Assembly: GCF_001598855.1 (NCBI RefSeq)
Contig: NZ_BCZS01000011.1
Location: 62,001 to 126,000, forward strand
Source of the DNA: Pluralibacter gergoviae ATCC 33028 = NBRC 105706
Lineage (GTDB): Bacteria; Pseudomonadota; Gammaproteobacteria; Enterobacterales; Enterobacteriaceae
Direction: 5' to 3'
DNA: 64,000 bases
Shown here: positions 17,772 through 27,664 of the stretch, in pieces
How the letters are laid out: each line of letters starts with the position of its first letter
Position numbering within the stretch: position 1 is the first letter of the stretch
The notes under the pieces: model-generated
Told to the model about the DNA's origin: nothing
Database searches by the model: none
Seen by the model: only the letters and a program-made list of their open reading frames with translations
Program-made: the position numbers and the translations under genes

Positions 17772-18994
17772 AGCGCCCGATCCCGATCGCCGTCGCGGTA
17801 GCCGTTCTGGCCGCCGCCGCGGGCTATTACGCCGGCACCCGGCATCACGCCGATGCGCCGCAGGCCGAAAGCGCCGGACGCAAAGTGCTCTACTGGTACG
17901 ATCCGATGGTGCCGGGCCAGCGCTTTGATAAGCCGGGGAAATCGCCCTTTATGGATATGCAGCTGGTGCCGCGCTACGCCGACGAGCAGCCGCAGCAGGC
18001 CGCCGGCGTTGCCATCAGCGCCAGCCAGCAGCAGAGCCTGGGCATGGTGGTGAAGACCGCGCAGCGGCGCGCGCTGAGCCAGAAAATTGCCGCCTGGGGC
18101 ACCATTACCCAGGATGACCGCAGCCTGACGACCGTCCCGGCCCCCGCCGCCGGGGTAGTGGAGAAGCTGTTCGTTCGCGCCGAGCAGCAGCAGGTGCGCG
18201 CCGGGGAACCGCTGGCGCAGCTGTGGATCCCGGCGTGGACCTCGGCCCAGCAGGAGTATCTTGCGGTTCGCCAGCTTGGCGATCCGGCCCTGACCCGCGC
18301 GGCGCGCGGCCGGCTGGCGCTGCAGTTTATGCCGGAGGCCACTCTGCGCCAGCTCGAACGCAGCGGCAGCCCGCAGACCCGCATCACGCTGCGGGCACCG
18401 CGCGACGGCTATGTCGCGAAACTTGATACCCGCGAAGGCGTGCAGGTGGCGGCCTCCGCGCCGCTGTTTGAACTGGCAAACCTCGATCCGGTCTGGCTGG
18501 TGGTGGACTATCCCCAGAGCCAGGCGGGAGCGCTGGCGGCGGGAGCAGAGATAGAGGCCGCCACCGATAGCTGGCCCGGAGAGACATTCCGCGGCCGGGT
18601 CAGCGAGATCCTGCCGCAGATGGACGCGGCGACCCGCACCCTGAAGGCGCGGATTGTGCTCGACAACCCGCAGCACAAGTTAAGGCCGGGCATGTATATG
18701 CACGTCGCGGCGCAGCAGGCACAGGGGGCGCCAGCGGTGCTGGCGGTACCGGAAGAGGCGGTGATCGCCACCGGCGAACGCAGTCGGGTCATTGTCGCCC
18801 GCGACGGCGGACGCTTCGAGGCGGTGAACGTCATGACCGGCATCAGCGCCGACGGCTGGACGGAGATCCGCCGGGGCCTGCAGGAGGGCGAGAGGGTCGT
18901 CACCTCCGGCCAGTTCCTGATTGACTCGGAGGCCAGCCTGCGCAGCGCGCTGCCTGTGTCGATGGAACACGAGCACGGGGAGATGCAGCCATGA
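17768..18994 (+). CDS. cusB: Periplasmic adaptor of the metal efflux pump (CusB-like)
   Basis: This membrane-fusion protein links the inner-membrane pump to the outer-membrane duct and receives metal from the CusF-like chaperone. The 408-residue protein has an N-terminal membrane anchor or signal segment, then the heavy-metal-binding region with YWYDPM and [10 protein letters not shown]. The three methionines that bind Cu(I)/Ag(I) in E. coli CusB correspond to Met47, Met62 and Met64. Barrel-sandwich, helical-hairpin and beta-barrel domains follow. It overlaps the neighbours on both sides by four bases, so cusC-B-A are translationally coupled. Confidence 0.9.
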   Translation: MKRPIPIAVAVAVLAAAAGYYAGTRHHADAPQAESAGRKVLYWYDPMVPGQRFDKPGKSPFMDMQLVPRYADEQPQQAAGVAISASQQQSLGMVVKTAQRRALSQKIAAWGTITQDDRSLTTVPAPAAGVVEKLFVRAEQQQVRAGEPLAQLWIPAWTSAQQEYLAVRQLGDPALTRAARGRLALQFMPEATLRQLERSGSPQTRITLRAPRDGYVAKLDTREGVQVAASAPLFELANLDPVWLVVDYPQSQAGALAAGAEIEAATDSWPGETFRGRVSEILPQMDAATRTLKARIVLDNPQHKLRPGMYMHVAAQQAQGAPAVLAVPEEAVIATGERSRVIVARDGGRFEAVNVMTGISADGWTEIRRGLQEGERVVTSGQFLIDSEASLRSALPVSMEHEHGEMQP

Positions 18995-21900
18995 TTGCCT
19001 GGGTCATTCGCGCCGCGCTGCGCAACCGCCTGCTGGTTATCGTTGCCGCTATCGGCATGGCGCTGTGGGGCGTCTGGGCGCTGCAGCGGGCGCCGCTGGA
19101 CGCGCTGCCGGATCTCTCCGACGTGCAGGTGATCGTTCGCGCCAGCTATCCGGGCAAATCGCCGCAGGTCATCGAGGATCAGGTCACCTGGCCGCTGACC
19201 ACCACCATGCTGTCGGTGCCGGGAGCGAAAACCGTGCGCGGCTTTTCGATGTTTGGCGACGCCTACGTCTACGTGCTGTTTGAAGACGGAACCGACCTCT
19301 ACTGGGCCCGCTCGCGGGTGCTGGAGTACCTGAGCCAAATCCAGTCGCAGCTGCCGGAGGGCGTTAAGGCGGAGCTGGGGCCGGACGCCACCGGCGTCGG
19401 CTGGATCTATGAGTATGCGCTGGTGGATAAAAGCGGCCGCCACAGCCTGGCGGATCTGCGCGCTATTCAGGACTGGACGCTGAAGTATGAGCTGAAAACG
19501 GTGCCGAACGTTTCCGAAGTGGCCAGCGTCGGCGGCATGGTGCGGCAGTATCAGGTGGTGGTCGATCCCGAGCGCATGCGCGCGCTGGGGGTGACGCACC
19601 AGCAGCTGGTGGACGCCATCAAGTCGGCCAACCAGGAGAGCGGCGGGGCGCTGATCGAGATGGGCGAAGCGGAGTACATGGTACGCACCCGCGGCTATCT
19701 GCACGGCGTGGAGGATTTCCGCAAGGTGGTGATTGCCAGCAGAGGCGGCGTGCCGGTGATGCTCTCTGACGTGGCCCGCGTGCAGCTGGGACCGGAAATT
19801 CGCCGCGGCGTGGCGGAGCTCAACGGCGAAGGCGAAGTCACCGGCGGCATCGTCATCATGCGCTACGGCAAAAACGCGCTGGAGACGCTGCGCGCGGTGA
19901 AGGCAAGGCTCGCGCAATTGCAGAAAACCCTGCCTGCGGGGGTTGAGATTGTGCCGGTCTACGACCGTTCCGGCCTGATAGAGCACGCTATCGACACGCT
20001 GACCCACAAGCTTATTGAAGAGTTTATCGTCGTGGCGCTGGTCTGCACCCTGTTTCTGTTCCACTTCCGCTCGGCGCTGGTGGCGATAATCTCCCTGCCG
20101 CTGGGCATTCTCGGGGCGTTTATCGTCATGCACTACCAGGGGATTAACGCCAATATCATGTCGCTCGGCGGCATCGCCATCGCCATCGGGGCGATGGTCG
20201 ATGCCGCGATCGTGATGATTGAGAACATGCACAAGGTGCTGGAGCAGTGGCGGCACGATAACCCCCAGCGCGCGCCCTCCGGCGAGGATTACTGGCATAT
20301 CACCCAGAAGGCGGCGACCGAAGTAGGGCCGGCGCTGTTTTGCAGTCTGCTGATTATCACCCTGTCGTTTATTCCGGTCTTTTCGCTGGAGGCGCAGGAG
20401 GGGAAGATGTTCGCGCCGCTGGCGTTTACCAAAACCTGGTCTATGGCGATGGCGGCCGGGCTCGGTATCACTCTGGTGCCGGTGCTGATGGGCTACTTTA
20501 TCCGCGGCCGGGTGCCGGATGAGAGCGCTAATCCGCTCAACCGTTGGCTGGTGCGCGCCTACGAACCGCTGCTCGATAAGGTTCTGCGCTGGCCGAAGAC
20601 CACGCTGCTGCTGGCGGCGATGCTGCTGGCCCTCACGCTGTGGCCGCTGCAGCGCCTCGGCAGCGAGTTTATGCCGCCCCTCGACGAGGGCGACCTGCTC
20701 TATATGCCCTCGACGCTGCCGGGGATCTCCGCCCGCGAAGCCGGACGCCTGCTGCAGCAGACCGACCGGTTGATTAAGCGCGTGCCGGAGGTGGAAAGCG
20801 TCTTTGGCAAAGCGGGCCGGGCGGACACCGCCACCGACTCCGCGCCGCTGACCATGCTTGAGACCACCATTCGCTTTAAGCCGCGCGAGCAGTGGCGGCC
20901 CGGCATGACGCCGGAAAAGCTGGTGGAGGAGCTGGACAAAATCGTCCAGCTGCCGGGCATTGCCAACGTCTGGGTGCCGCCGATCCGCAACCGGCTCGAT
21001 ATGCTGGCGACCGGCATCAAGAGCCCGGTGGGGATCAAAGTTAACGGCAACAGCCTCGCCGATATCGAACGGGTGGCGATGCAGATCGAACGGGTCGTTA
21101 AGACGGTGCCCGGCGTGACCTCGGCGCTGGCGGAACGTCTTTCCGGCGGCCGCTACGTGGATATCACCCTTAACCGCCGGCAGGCGGCGCGCTACGGCGT
21201 CTCCGTGAAGGAGCTACAGTCGCTGGCGGGCACGCTGGTGGGCGGCGAAAACGTCGGTCAGACCCTTGAAGGGCGGGAGCGCTTTCCGATCAATGTCCGC
21301 TATCCGCGCGACCTGCGCGACAGCGTCGATAAGCTGCGCGCGCTGCCGCTGCTGACGGCGGGCGGCGAGCAGGTGACGCTGGGCGAGCTGGCGGAGGTGC
21401 GGATTAGCGAAGGGCCGCCGATGCTCAAGAGCGAGAACGCCCGCCTGTCGAACTGGATCTACGTTGACCTGCGCGATCGCGACCTGCAGTCGGCGGTGAC
21501 CGAGATGCAGCAGCGGGTGGCAAAAGAGGTGGCGCTGCCGCAGGGCGTGACCCTGTCGTGGTCGGGGCAGTTTGAGTACCTCGAACGCGCCAGCGCGAAG
21601 CTGAAACTGGTGCTGCCGGTGACCCTGATGATTATTGTGATGCTGCTGTGGCTCACCTTCCGACGGGCGGCTGACGTACTGCTTATCGTCGGTACGCTGC
21701 CGTTTTCGCTGATTGGCGGCGTCTGGCTGCTGTGGCTTCTCGGCTACAACCTGTCGGTGGCCGGCGCCGTAGGCTTTATCGCCCTTGCGGGGGTGGCGGC
21801 TGAGTTCGGGGTCATCATGGTGCTGTACCTTAACAGCGCCCTTGAAAAGCGGCGGCAGCAGGGCGCGGTGGATGAGGCCTGCCTGCTGAGCGCCATTCAC

Positions 21901-22110
21901 GAGGGCGCGGTCCTGCGGGTGCGGCCAAAGGTGATGACCGTGGCGACCATCATGGCCGGACTGCTGCCGGTAATGTGGGGCAGCGGCACCGGCTCTGAAG
22001 TAATGAGCCGTATTGCGGCGCCGATGATCGGCGGCATGGTGAGCGCGCCGCTGCTGTCGATGCTGGTGATCCCGGCGCTGTATAAGCTGCTGCATCGTCC
22101 GCGCCGGTAG
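18991..22110 (+). CDS. cusA: RND heavy-metal efflux pump (CusA-like)
   Basis: This 1039-residue proton-driven HAE/HME-type RND pump should extrude Cu(I)/Ag(I) from periplasm and cytoplasm. It has the 12-helix RND plan with two large periplasmic loops, and the [13 protein letters not shown] segment of helix 4 carries the proton-relay acidic residues. The three methionines that bind metal in E. coli CusA are present as Met572 (LLYMPS), Met622 (LTMLETT) and Met671 (RLDMLATG), which favours monovalent copper/silver over Co/Zn/Cd. No CusRS or CueR-type regulator gene is adjacent. A hairpin with a T-rich tail follows. Confidence 0.93.
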   Translation: MIAWVIRAALRNRLLVIVAAIGMALWGVWALQRAPLDALPDLSDVQVIVRASYPGKSPQVIEDQVTWPLTTTMLSVPGAKTVRGFSMFGDAYVYVLFEDGTDLYWARSRVLEYLSQIQSQLPEGVKAELGPDATGVGWIYEYALVDKSGRHSLADLRAIQDWTLKYELKTVPNVSEVASVGGMVRQYQVVVDPERMRALGVTHQQLVDAIKSANQESGGALIEMGEAEYMVRTRGYLHGVEDFRKVVIASRGGVPVMLSDVARVQLGPEIRRGVAELNGEGEVTGGIVIMRYGKNALETLRAVKARLAQLQKTLPAGVEIVPVYDRSGLIEHAIDTLTHKLIEEFIVVALVCTLFLFHFRSALVAIISLPLGILGAFIVMHYQGINANIMSLGGIAIAIGAMVDAAIVMIENMHKVLEQWRHDNPQRAPSGEDYWHITQKAATEVGPALFCSLLIITLSFIPVFSLEAQEGKMFAPLAFTKTWSMAMAAGLGITLVPVLMGYFIRGRVPDESANPLNRWLVRAYEPLLDKVLRWPKTTLLLAAMLLALTLWPLQRLGSEFMPPLDEGDLLYMPSTLPGISAREAGRLLQQTDRLIKRVPEVESVFGKAGRADTATDSAPLTMLETTIRFKPREQWRPGMTPEKLVEELDKIVQLPGIANVWVPPIRNRLDMLATGIKSPVGIKVNGNSLADIERVAMQIERVVKTVPGVTSALAERLSGGRYVDITLNRRQAARYGVSVKELQSLAGTLVGGENVGQTLEGRERFPINVRYPRDLRDSVDKLRALPLLTAGGEQVTLGELAEVRISEGPPMLKSENARLSNWIYVDLRDRDLQSAVTEMQQRVAKEVALPQGVTLSWSGQFEYLERASAKLKLVLPVTLMIIVMLLWLTFRRAADVLLIVGTLPFSLIGGVWLLWLLGYNLSVAGAVGFIALAGVAAEFGVIMVLYLNSALEKRRQQGAVDEACLLSAIHEGAVLRVRPKVMTVATIMAGLLPVMWGSGTGSEVMSRIAAPMIGGMVSAPLLSMLVIPALYKLLHRPRR

Positions 22111-22118
22111 GAGAGCAA

Positions 22119-22149
22119 GGCTGCGCTCGGGCGCAGCCGTTTGGGTTTT
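22119..22149 (+). terminator. Terminator after the copper/silver efflux block
   Basis: GGCTGCGC-TCGG-GCGCAGCC is followed by GTTTGGGTTTT. It is nine bases past the cusA-like stop and overlaps the region just upstream of pagP. Confidence 0.65.
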
Positions 22150-22160
22150 GTTCAGGTTTC
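22144..22160 (+). promoter_or_regulatory. Candidate PhoP box upstream of pagP
   Basis: GGTTTT, five bases, GGTTTC is a direct repeat with the 11-base period of PhoP boxes, consensus (T/G)GTTTA-N5-(T/G)GTTTA. A -10-like TATTTT starts six bases later, closer than usual. pagP is a classical PhoP-activated gene. The overlap with the efflux-block terminator weakens the call. Confidence 0.35.
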
Positions 22161-22202
22161 AGCTGCTATTTTGTTCGACCTTGAAATGAAAGGTTAGTAA
22201 AT

Positions 22203-22778
22203 GTGCTAAAACTGAATCAAAACCTGTTTATTTTGCTGCTGGCTTTCACCCAGTTAGCATTCATTTCCGGCGCGCGGGCGTCGCTTGGCGAGAGCGTCGG
22301 CGACGCCTTCTCCACGCTGGGGGACAATATCGCCAGGACCTGGCAGGCGCCGCAGGATTACGATCTGTATGTGCCCGCGATCACCTGGCACGCGCGCTTT
22401 GCCTACGACAAAGAGAAAACGGACAAATACAACGAGCGTCCCTGGGGCGCCGGATTCGGCCAGTCGCGACGCGACGATAAGGGGAACTGGCACGGCCTTT
22501 ACCTGATGGCGTTTAAGGACTCGTTCAACAAGTGGGAGCCTATCGGCGGCTACGGCTGGGAAAAGACCTGGCGCCCGCTCAGGGATGATAAGTTCCATCT
22601 GGGGCTTGGCTATACCGCGGGCGTCACCGCCCGCGATAACTGGCGCTACGTGCCCATTCCGGTTCTGCTGCCGCTGGCGTCCATCGGCTATGGCCCGGCC
22701 ACGTTCCAGATGACCTACATTCCCGGCACCTACAATAACGGCAATGTCTACTTCGCCTGGATGCGCTTCGGCTTCTGA
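22203..22778 (+). CDS. pagP: Lipid A palmitoyltransferase PagP
   Basis: PagP is an outer-membrane eight-stranded beta-barrel enzyme that moves palmitate from phospholipid to lipid A, raising resistance to cationic peptides. The 191-residue precursor begins at GTG 22203, because a stop codon just upstream leaves no ATG in frame. The signal peptide ends at ARA-S near residue 27. The [17 protein letters not shown] block, with the catalytic-region histidine, and the C-terminal FAWMRFGF barrel signal are as in E. coli. Neighbours cspE and crcB match the E. coli order (crcA-cspE-crcB), with the metal block inserted on the left. Confidence 0.95.
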   Translation: MLKLNQNLFILLLAFTQLAFISGARASLGESVGDAFSTLGDNIARTWQAPQDYDLYVPAITWHARFAYDKEKTDKYNERPWGAGFGQSRRDDKGNWHGLYLMAFKDSFNKWEPIGGYGWEKTWRPLRDDKFHLGLGYTAGVTARDNWRYVPIPVLLPLASIGYGPATFQMTYIPGTYNNGNVYFAWMRFGF

Positions 22779-22820
22779 GAAGGGAGCACGGGATGCCTGG
22801 ACGAAACGCACAATCTGCGT

Positions 22821-22844
22821 AAAAAAAACAGCCATTCGGGCTGT
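22821..22844 (-). terminator. Minus-strand hairpin with T-run between pagP and cspE
   Basis: On the minus strand ACAGCC-CGAAT-GGCTGT is followed by eight or more T residues. It is oriented against pagP and cspE and would stop antisense transcription arriving from the crcB side. Confidence 0.5.
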
Positions 22845-22966
22845 AAGTAAAAAGTTAGCGACTTTTATCACTTTTTAGTGAAGTTAAGCTGGACAAAAGC
22901 CACCACAATTGCTGTACTGTTACCCGACACAGCATTTGTGTCTATTTTCTTGTAAAGGTAATATTG

Positions 22967-23176
22967 ATGTCTAAGATTAAAGGTAACGTTAAGTGGTTTA
23001 ATGAGTCCAAAGGCTTTGGTTTCATTACTCCGGAAGATGGCAGCAAAGACGTGTTCGTACACTTCTCTGCAATCCAGACTAACGGTTTCAAAACTCTGGC
23101 TGAAGGTCAGCGCGTAGAGTTCGAAATCACTAACGGTGCCAAAGGCCCTTCTGCTGCTAACGTAACCGCTCTGTAA
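22967..23176 (+). CDS. cspE: Cold-shock-family RNA chaperone CspE
   Basis: CspE is a constitutive single-domain OB-fold protein that binds single-stranded RNA/DNA, melts RNA hairpins and acts as a transcription antiterminator. The 69-residue product starts at ATG 22967 ([10 protein letters not shown]). RNP1 (KGFGFI) and RNP2 (VFVHF) are intact. The sequence differs from the E. coli protein, as I recall it, at about one position near the C-terminus. The 5' leader is AT-rich. A strong terminator follows. Confidence 0.97.
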   Translation: MSKIKGNVKWFNESKGFGFITPEDGSKDVFVHFSAIQTNGFKTLAEGQRVEFEITNGAKGPSAANVTAL

Positions 23177-23196
23177 GCATAACGACAGCAGAATTC

Positions 23197-23225
23197 AAAA
23201 CCCGCCACGGCGGGTTTTTTTTGTT
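23197..23225 (+). terminator. cspE terminator, probably shared with crcB
   Basis: AAAACCCGCC-AC-GGCGGGTTTTTTTT. The stem is followed by T on the plus strand and by four T on the minus strand, and it lies between the convergent genes cspE and crcB, so it can serve both. Confidence 0.88.
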
Positions 23226-23603
23226 TTAGCGCGAGGCGGAGAAGAGCCAGAAGGCGGCCGCCGTCATGGCAAATGACCCGAGCATGTTCACCGCCACGTT
23301 CAGCAGCGCCCAGCCAAATCGCCCCTCCTGCAGTAAAAAAACGACCTCCGCAGAGAATGTCGAAAAGGTCGTCAGGCCGCCGCAGAAGCCGGTGGTGATC
23401 AAAAGCTTCCACATCGGGTCGATATCCGTCATCCGGTTAAACCACGCCAGGCCTGCGCCGATAATGAAGGCTCCAAGCAGGTTGGCGATGAGCGTCCCCA
23501 CCGGGATAGCGTGATGGAGCGGATTGAAGCGCATACCCAGCATCCAGCGCGCGACGCTGCCGGTGCCGCCACCGATAAAAACGGCAAAAAGAAGTTGTAT
23601 CAC
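23226..23603 (-). CDS. crcB: Fluoride exporter CrcB/FluC
   Basis: This 125-residue protein forms the dimeric dual-topology fluoride channel that lets F- leave the cytoplasm. Four hydrophobic helices are visible. Family motifs are [10 protein letters not shown] at the N-terminus, the [14 protein letters not shown] helix with its key asparagine, and [13 protein letters not shown]. The position between cspE and the amidase gene matches E. coli. No fluoride riboswitch could be recognised upstream. Confidence 0.95.
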   Translation of the reverse strand: MIQLLFAVFIGGGTGSVARWMLGMRFNPLHHAIPVGTLIANLLGAFIIGAGLAWFNRMTDIDPMWKLLITTGFCGGLTTFSTFSAEVVFLLQEGRFGWALLNVAVNMLGSFAMTAAAFWLFSASR

Positions 23604-23690
23604 CGTGTGTTCCTGTTATTGAAATAGAGTATCGTTGAGTTTAACGCCGGGCCAGCCATCTGGCTACGGCCTGATTTAAGGAGAGGGAGC

Positions 23691-24479
23691 ATGCGCGTAG
23701 CCGCCGGACAATTTGCCGTTACCCCAGACTGGGCCACCAACGCCCGCACCTGCGTGCAGCTGATGCAGCAGGCTGCCGATCTTGGCGTCGCCCTGCTGGT
23801 GCTGCCGGAAGCGCTGCTGGCCCGCGCTGACGGCGATCCTGATATGTCGGTGAAGTCAGCGCAGCCGCTGGACGGCGGGTTTGTCAGCCTGCTTCGCGAG
23901 GAGAGCCGCCGCAGCGGGCTCACCACGGTCCTTACCGTCCACGTGCCTACCGGCGAGGGCAGGGCCGCCAATACGCTGGTGGCGCTGCGGGCAGGCGAGA
24001 TTATTGCCCGCTACCGGAAGCTGCATCTCTACGATGCCTTTAATGTGCAGGAATCCCGGCTTGTGGACGCTGGCGATGTACTGCCGCCGCTTATTGAGGT
24101 AGAAGGTATGCGCGTCGGCCTGATGACCTGCTATGACCTGCGCTTCCCGGAGATGGCGCTGGCGCTTGCCCTGCAGGGTGCCGAGATCCTGGCGCTGCCG
24201 ACGGCCTGGGTGCGCGGGCCGCTGAAGGAGCATCACTGGAGTACGCTGCTGGCCGCCAGGGCGCTCGATACCACCTGCTACTTTGTGGCGGCGGGAGAGT
24301 GCGGTAATAAAAATATTGGCCAGAGCCGGATCGTCGATCCCTGCGGCGTTACGCTCGCCGGGGCAGGCTATCAGCAGCAGCTGATCGTGGCGGAGGTGAG
24401 CAAAGCGGCGCTGCAGCAGATCCGTGATGCGCTTCCGGTGCTTAATAACCGCCGCTTTGCGCCACCGCAAATTATGTGA
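23691..24479 (+). CDS. Nitrilase-family amidase (deaminated glutathione amidase, YbeM type)
   Basis: The 262-residue carbon-nitrogen hydrolase has a complete Glu-Lys-Cys triad: Glu40 in VLPEALL, Lys110 in RYRKLHLYD and Cys147 in [10 protein letters not shown]. By position it matches E. coli ybeM between crcB and tatE, and Nit1/YbeM proteins repair deaminated glutathione. E. coli K-12 is reported to carry a disrupted copy; here the frame is intact. The start has an AGGGAG ribosome-binding site. The precise substrate is inferred from family and location. Confidence 0.87.
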   Translation: MRVAAGQFAVTPDWATNARTCVQLMQQAADLGVALLVLPEALLARADGDPDMSVKSAQPLDGGFVSLLREESRRSGLTTVLTVHVPTGEGRAANTLVALRAGEIIARYRKLHLYDAFNVQESRLVDAGDVLPPLIEVEGMRVGLMTCYDLRFPEMALALALQGAEILALPTAWVRGPLKEHHWSTLLAARALDTTCYFVAAGECGNKNIGQSRIVDPCGVTLAGAGYQQQLIVAEVSKAALQQIRDALPVLNNRRFAPPQIM

Positions 24480-24605
24480 TGTTTTTTTAAACGGCGCTTG
24501 ATTCACCTTGTTACAGATTGCTATTGTGTGCCCCCGCTAAATGATCCTTAATGATCTAAGGTTCAGAGCGCGTTTTTTTGTTGCTGATTTAATGAGAAGG
24601 TATCT

Positions 24606-24809
24606 ATGGGTGAGATTAGTATTACCAAACTGCTGGTTGTTGCTGCGCTGATTGTACTGGTGTTTGGTACCAAAAAATTACGCACGCTGGGTGGCGATCT
24701 GGGTTCGGCAATCAAAGGCTTCAAGAAGGCCATGAACGAAGATGATACCAGCGTGAAAAAGAGTGCCGACGACGAGCTCCCGGCAGAAAAACTCTCGCAT
24801 AAAGAGTAA
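24606..24809 (+). CDS. tatE: Sec-independent protein translocase subunit TatE
   Basis: TatE is a TatA-like component of the twin-arginine translocase, the inner-membrane system that exports folded proteins. The 67-residue protein has one N-terminal membrane helix ([16 protein letters not shown]), a hinge and an amphipathic helix ([12 protein letters not shown]), followed by an acidic tail. It lies at the usual tatE position before the lip genes, as a stand-alone tatA paralogue. The ATG is preceded by AGAAGG. Confidence 0.95.
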   Translation: MGEISITKLLVVAALIVLVFGTKKLRTLGGDLGSAIKGFKKAMNEDDTSVKKSADDELPAEKLSHKE

Positions 24810-24850
24810 TCCCCGGCGCAGCCATATTCTCAATACGCCGCACCTGTCAG

Positions 24851-24886
24851 AGAGGCCACAGCAAATCCTGCTGCGGCCTCTTGTGT
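24851..24886 (+). terminator. Probable tatE terminator
   Basis: AGAGGCC (24851-24857) pairs with GGCCTCT (24875-24881), extended inward by AGCA/TGCT, and is followed by TGTGTTT. It is 42 bases past the tatE stop. Confidence 0.55.
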
Positions 24887-24926
24887 TTCATGTCCGTTTT
24901 TTTTCGCAGAAGTGCAACGAACTGTT

Positions 24927-26309
24927 TCAGCGCGGCGCGCGATTTTTCGCCGCGGCGGCCTGAACGGACGGGCGCTCGCTGCCTTCTCCGGGCAGCAGCA
25001 GATTCAGCAGCATGGCCGTAATGCCGCCGCTGGCGACCGCAGAGCCGAACAGGTTTTTAAATACCGGCGGCAGCTGGCTGAGAAACGCCGGCTCGGCCTC
25101 TACGCCCAGGCCAATGCCGAAAGAGACGGCGATAATCAGCATATCGCGCCGGGTCAGCGGCGACTGGGTCATGATGCGGATCCCCGCCGCCAGCACGCTG
25201 CCGAACATGACGAGCGTCGCGCCGCCCAGCACCGGCGCCGGGATCTGCTGAATAGCGGCGCCAAAAATCGGAAATAGCCCCAGCAGCGCCAGCAGGGCGC
25301 CAATCCACAGCCCCACCCGGCGGCTGGCGACGCCGGTCATCTGAATGACGCCGTTGTTCTGCGCAAAAGTGGTGCTCGGCAGGGCGGAAAACAGCGCCGC
25401 CAGCACGCAGCTTGCGCCGTCTGCCAGTATGCCTCCCCTGAGGCGGCCCACGTACTCATCGCCCTCGATCGGGCGGCGCGACAGCAGGCAGTTGGCCGTC
25501 AGATCGCCCACCGCTTCCAGAATGCAGATAAGCGAGATCAGTGCAAACGGCAGAAACAGCGTGTAGTCGAAGTCAAAGCCGAAGCGCAGCGGCTGCGGCA
25601 GGGCGACCCAGCTGTGGGTAAATGGCTGCCAGTGCAGCTTCCCGCTGAGCGCCGCCAGCAGGCAGCCGAAGGCGATACCGAGGATAACCGCCCCCAGCCG
25701 CAGCCAGCGGTTCCCCGCCCGGCTGAACAGCACGATGGTCATCAGCGTCAGCAGGCCGAGCAGCAGGTTGCCCGGCGCGCCAAAATCTTTGGCGCCGTGG
25801 CCGCCGCCCCAGTCGGTGATGCTGACCTTAATCAGGCTGATGCCGATCAGACACAGCACCGTGCCGCTCACCAGCGGCGTTATCACCCGGCGCAGCTGGC
25901 CGAGAAAGCGGCTGACCACCACCGGGATAAAGGCTGCAATGAGGGTAAGGCCGAAGATCATCGCCATAATCTGCTCCGGGCCGCCGCCCCGGCTCTTGAC
26001 GGTAAAGCCCGCGGCGAGAATAACTCCGAGAAAGGCGAAGCTGGTGCCCTGCAGGCAGATCATGCCCGCACCGATGCCAAACGGCCTGCGCGCCTGTAAA
26101 AAGGTGCCGGCGCCGGAGACCATCAGCGACATGCTGATAAGCCAGGGCAGATAGGCGTCCAGGCCCAGCGCCGAGCTGACGATCAGCGGCGGGGTGATGA
26201 TGCCGACCAGGCTCGCCATGACGTGCTGCAGCGCGGTGAGAAAGGCCGGTAGCGGCGCCGGTTTATCTTCCAGGCCGTAAATCAGTTCGGAGGGTTCGTG
26301 GGCTGACAT
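24927..26309 (-). CDS. Nucleobase:cation symporter-2 family purine permease
   Basis: This 460-residue inner-membrane protein belongs to the NAT/NCS2 family of proton-coupled xanthine, uric acid or uracil carriers. It has about 12-14 hydrophobic segments. The family signature is QNNGVIQMTGVASRRVG, and a LEAVGDLTA segment with the substrate-binding glutamate is present. Overall it looks closest to xanthine/uric-acid carriers such as XanP, XanQ and UacT. E. coli has no such gene between tatE and ybeF/lipA, so it is a lineage-specific addition. The substrate cannot be fixed by eye. Confidence 0.85.
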   Translation of the reverse strand: MSAHEPSELIYGLEDKPAPLPAFLTALQHVMASLVGIITPPLIVSSALGLDAYLPWLISMSLMVSGAGTFLQARRPFGIGAGMICLQGTSFAFLGVILAAGFTVKSRGGGPEQIMAMIFGLTLIAAFIPVVVSRFLGQLRRVITPLVSGTVLCLIGISLIKVSITDWGGGHGAKDFGAPGNLLLGLLTLMTIVLFSRAGNRWLRLGAVILGIAFGCLLAALSGKLHWQPFTHSWVALPQPLRFGFDFDYTLFLPFALISLICILEAVGDLTANCLLSRRPIEGDEYVGRLRGGILADGASCVLAALFSALPSTTFAQNNGVIQMTGVASRRVGLWIGALLALLGLFPIFGAAIQQIPAPVLGGATLVMFGSVLAAGIRIMTQSPLTRRDMLIIAVSFGIGLGVEAEPAFLSQLPPVFKNLFGSAVASGGITAMLLNLLLPGEGSERPSVQAAAAKNRAPR

Positions 26310-26466
26310 TGCGTGCTCCTGTAAGTCGCGATAAACAGGAGATGCATGAAACGTTCCAGATAATGATGTTGGTGCTTAAAATATTATCTATTTGATTTAA
26401 TGGATTTTAAGTTGTGAAGCGAAAGTTTCATAACGCACCATGTGCACCAGGATTGTGCGGAATGGA

Positions 26467-26497
26467 CAAAAAAGCCGCAGGCGGGCTGCGGCTTTTC
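26467..26497 (-). terminator. lipA terminator
   Basis: On the minus strand AAAAGCCGCAG-CCCGC-CTGCGGCTTTTTT, 15-45 bases beyond the lipA stop. Confidence 0.88.
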
Positions 26498-26511
26498 AGG
26501 GCAGGGCGGAA

Positions 26512-27477
26512 TTACTTCACTTCCATCCCTTTCGCCTGCAGGTCGGCGTGATAAGAGGAGCGCACGAACGGGCCGCAGGCCGCGTGGGTGAAGCCCATCG
26601 CCAGCGCCTCGGCTTTCATCTCTTCGAACTCGTCCGGGCTGACGTAGCGCTGCACCGGCAGGTGGTGGCGGCTCGGCTGCAGATACTGGCCAAGCGTCAG
26701 CATGGTCACCCCGTGGCGGCGAAGGTCGCGCATCACCTCGATGATTTCGGCGTTGGTTTCCCCCAGGCCGACCATCAGACCTGATTTGGTGGGAAGCTCC
26801 GGGTGCGCTTCTTTAAAGCGCTCGAGCAGCTTCAGAGACCAGTTATAGTCGGCGCCCGGGCGCACCTGGCGGTAGAGGCGCGGCACGTTTTCCAGGTTGT
26901 GGTTAAACACGTCCGGCGGGGTCTCTTTCAGAATATCGAGGGCGCGATCCATGCGGCCGCGGAAGTCCGGGACCAGCGTCTCTATCTTGATGCCCGGACT
27001 CTTTTCGCGAATGGCGCTGATGCAGTCGGCAAAGTGCCGGGCGCCGCCGTCGCGCAGGTCATCGCGGTCTACGGAGGTGATAACCACGTAGCGCAGGACC
27101 ATATCGGCAATGGTCTGGGCCAGCTTCTGCGGCTCGTTAGCATCCGGCGTGATCGGACGACCGTGGGCCACGTCGCAGAACGGGCAGCGCCGGGTGCAGA
27201 TAGCGCCGAGGATCATAAAGGTGGCGGTGCCGTGGTTGAAGCACTCTGCGAGGTTAGGGCAGGAGGCCTCTTCGCAGACGGAGTGAAGGCCGTTCTTACG
27301 CATTGCTGCTTTGATGCCCTGAATGCGGGAGGAGTCGGCGGGAAGTTTAATCTTCATCCACTCCGGTTTTCTCAGCAGCGCCTCGCGCTCGGTAGCCACG
27401 TTTTTAACCGGGATAAGGGCCATTTTGTCGGCATCGCGGTACTTAACGCCGCGTTCCATAACAATGGGTTTACTCAT
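26512..27477 (-). CDS. lipA: Lipoyl synthase LipA
   Basis: LipA is a radical-SAM enzyme that inserts two sulfur atoms into protein-bound octanoyl groups to make lipoyl cofactor. The 321 residues equal the E. coli length. The auxiliary cluster cysteines are Cys68, Cys73 and Cys79 in [12 protein letters not shown]. The radical-SAM motif CTRRCPFC follows. The C-terminal RSSYHAD carries the serine that ligates the auxiliary cluster. The octanoyl donor enzyme LipB is encoded about 1.4 kb upstream on the same strand, with ybeF between them. Confidence 0.97.
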   Translation of the reverse strand: MSKPIVMERGVKYRDADKMALIPVKNVATEREALLRKPEWMKIKLPADSSRIQGIKAAMRKNGLHSVCEEASCPNLAECFNHGTATFMILGAICTRRCPFCDVAHGRPITPDANEPQKLAQTIADMVLRYVVITSVDRDDLRDGGARHFADCISAIREKSPGIKIETLVPDFRGRMDRALDILKETPPDVFNHNLENVPRLYRQVRPGADYNWSLKLLERFKEAHPELPTKSGLMVGLGETNAEIIEVMRDLRRHGVTMLTLGQYLQPSRHHLPVQRYVSPDEFEEMKAEALAMGFTHAACGPFVRSSYHADLQAKGMEVK

Positions 27478-27664
27478 AGCTTGCGTGTTCCAGTTGCGAG
27501 TAACGAAGGAAAGCGTTCAATTCAAGGTAATGTTGTATTTATCAACTATTTTTGAATCAGGATGCCGGAAAGTATACCACTAATTGCGCCCGGAGCGCAC
27601 TCCGCCGCCCCGTCAATTTGTAAATCATATGTTGCGTTATGTGCTCACCAGAGTTTACATCTGG

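Noticed and set aside
23604-23690. Fluoride riboswitch upstream of crcB
   Set aside because: The leader is under 90 bases and I could not find the conserved pseudoknot elements of the crcB RNA motif.
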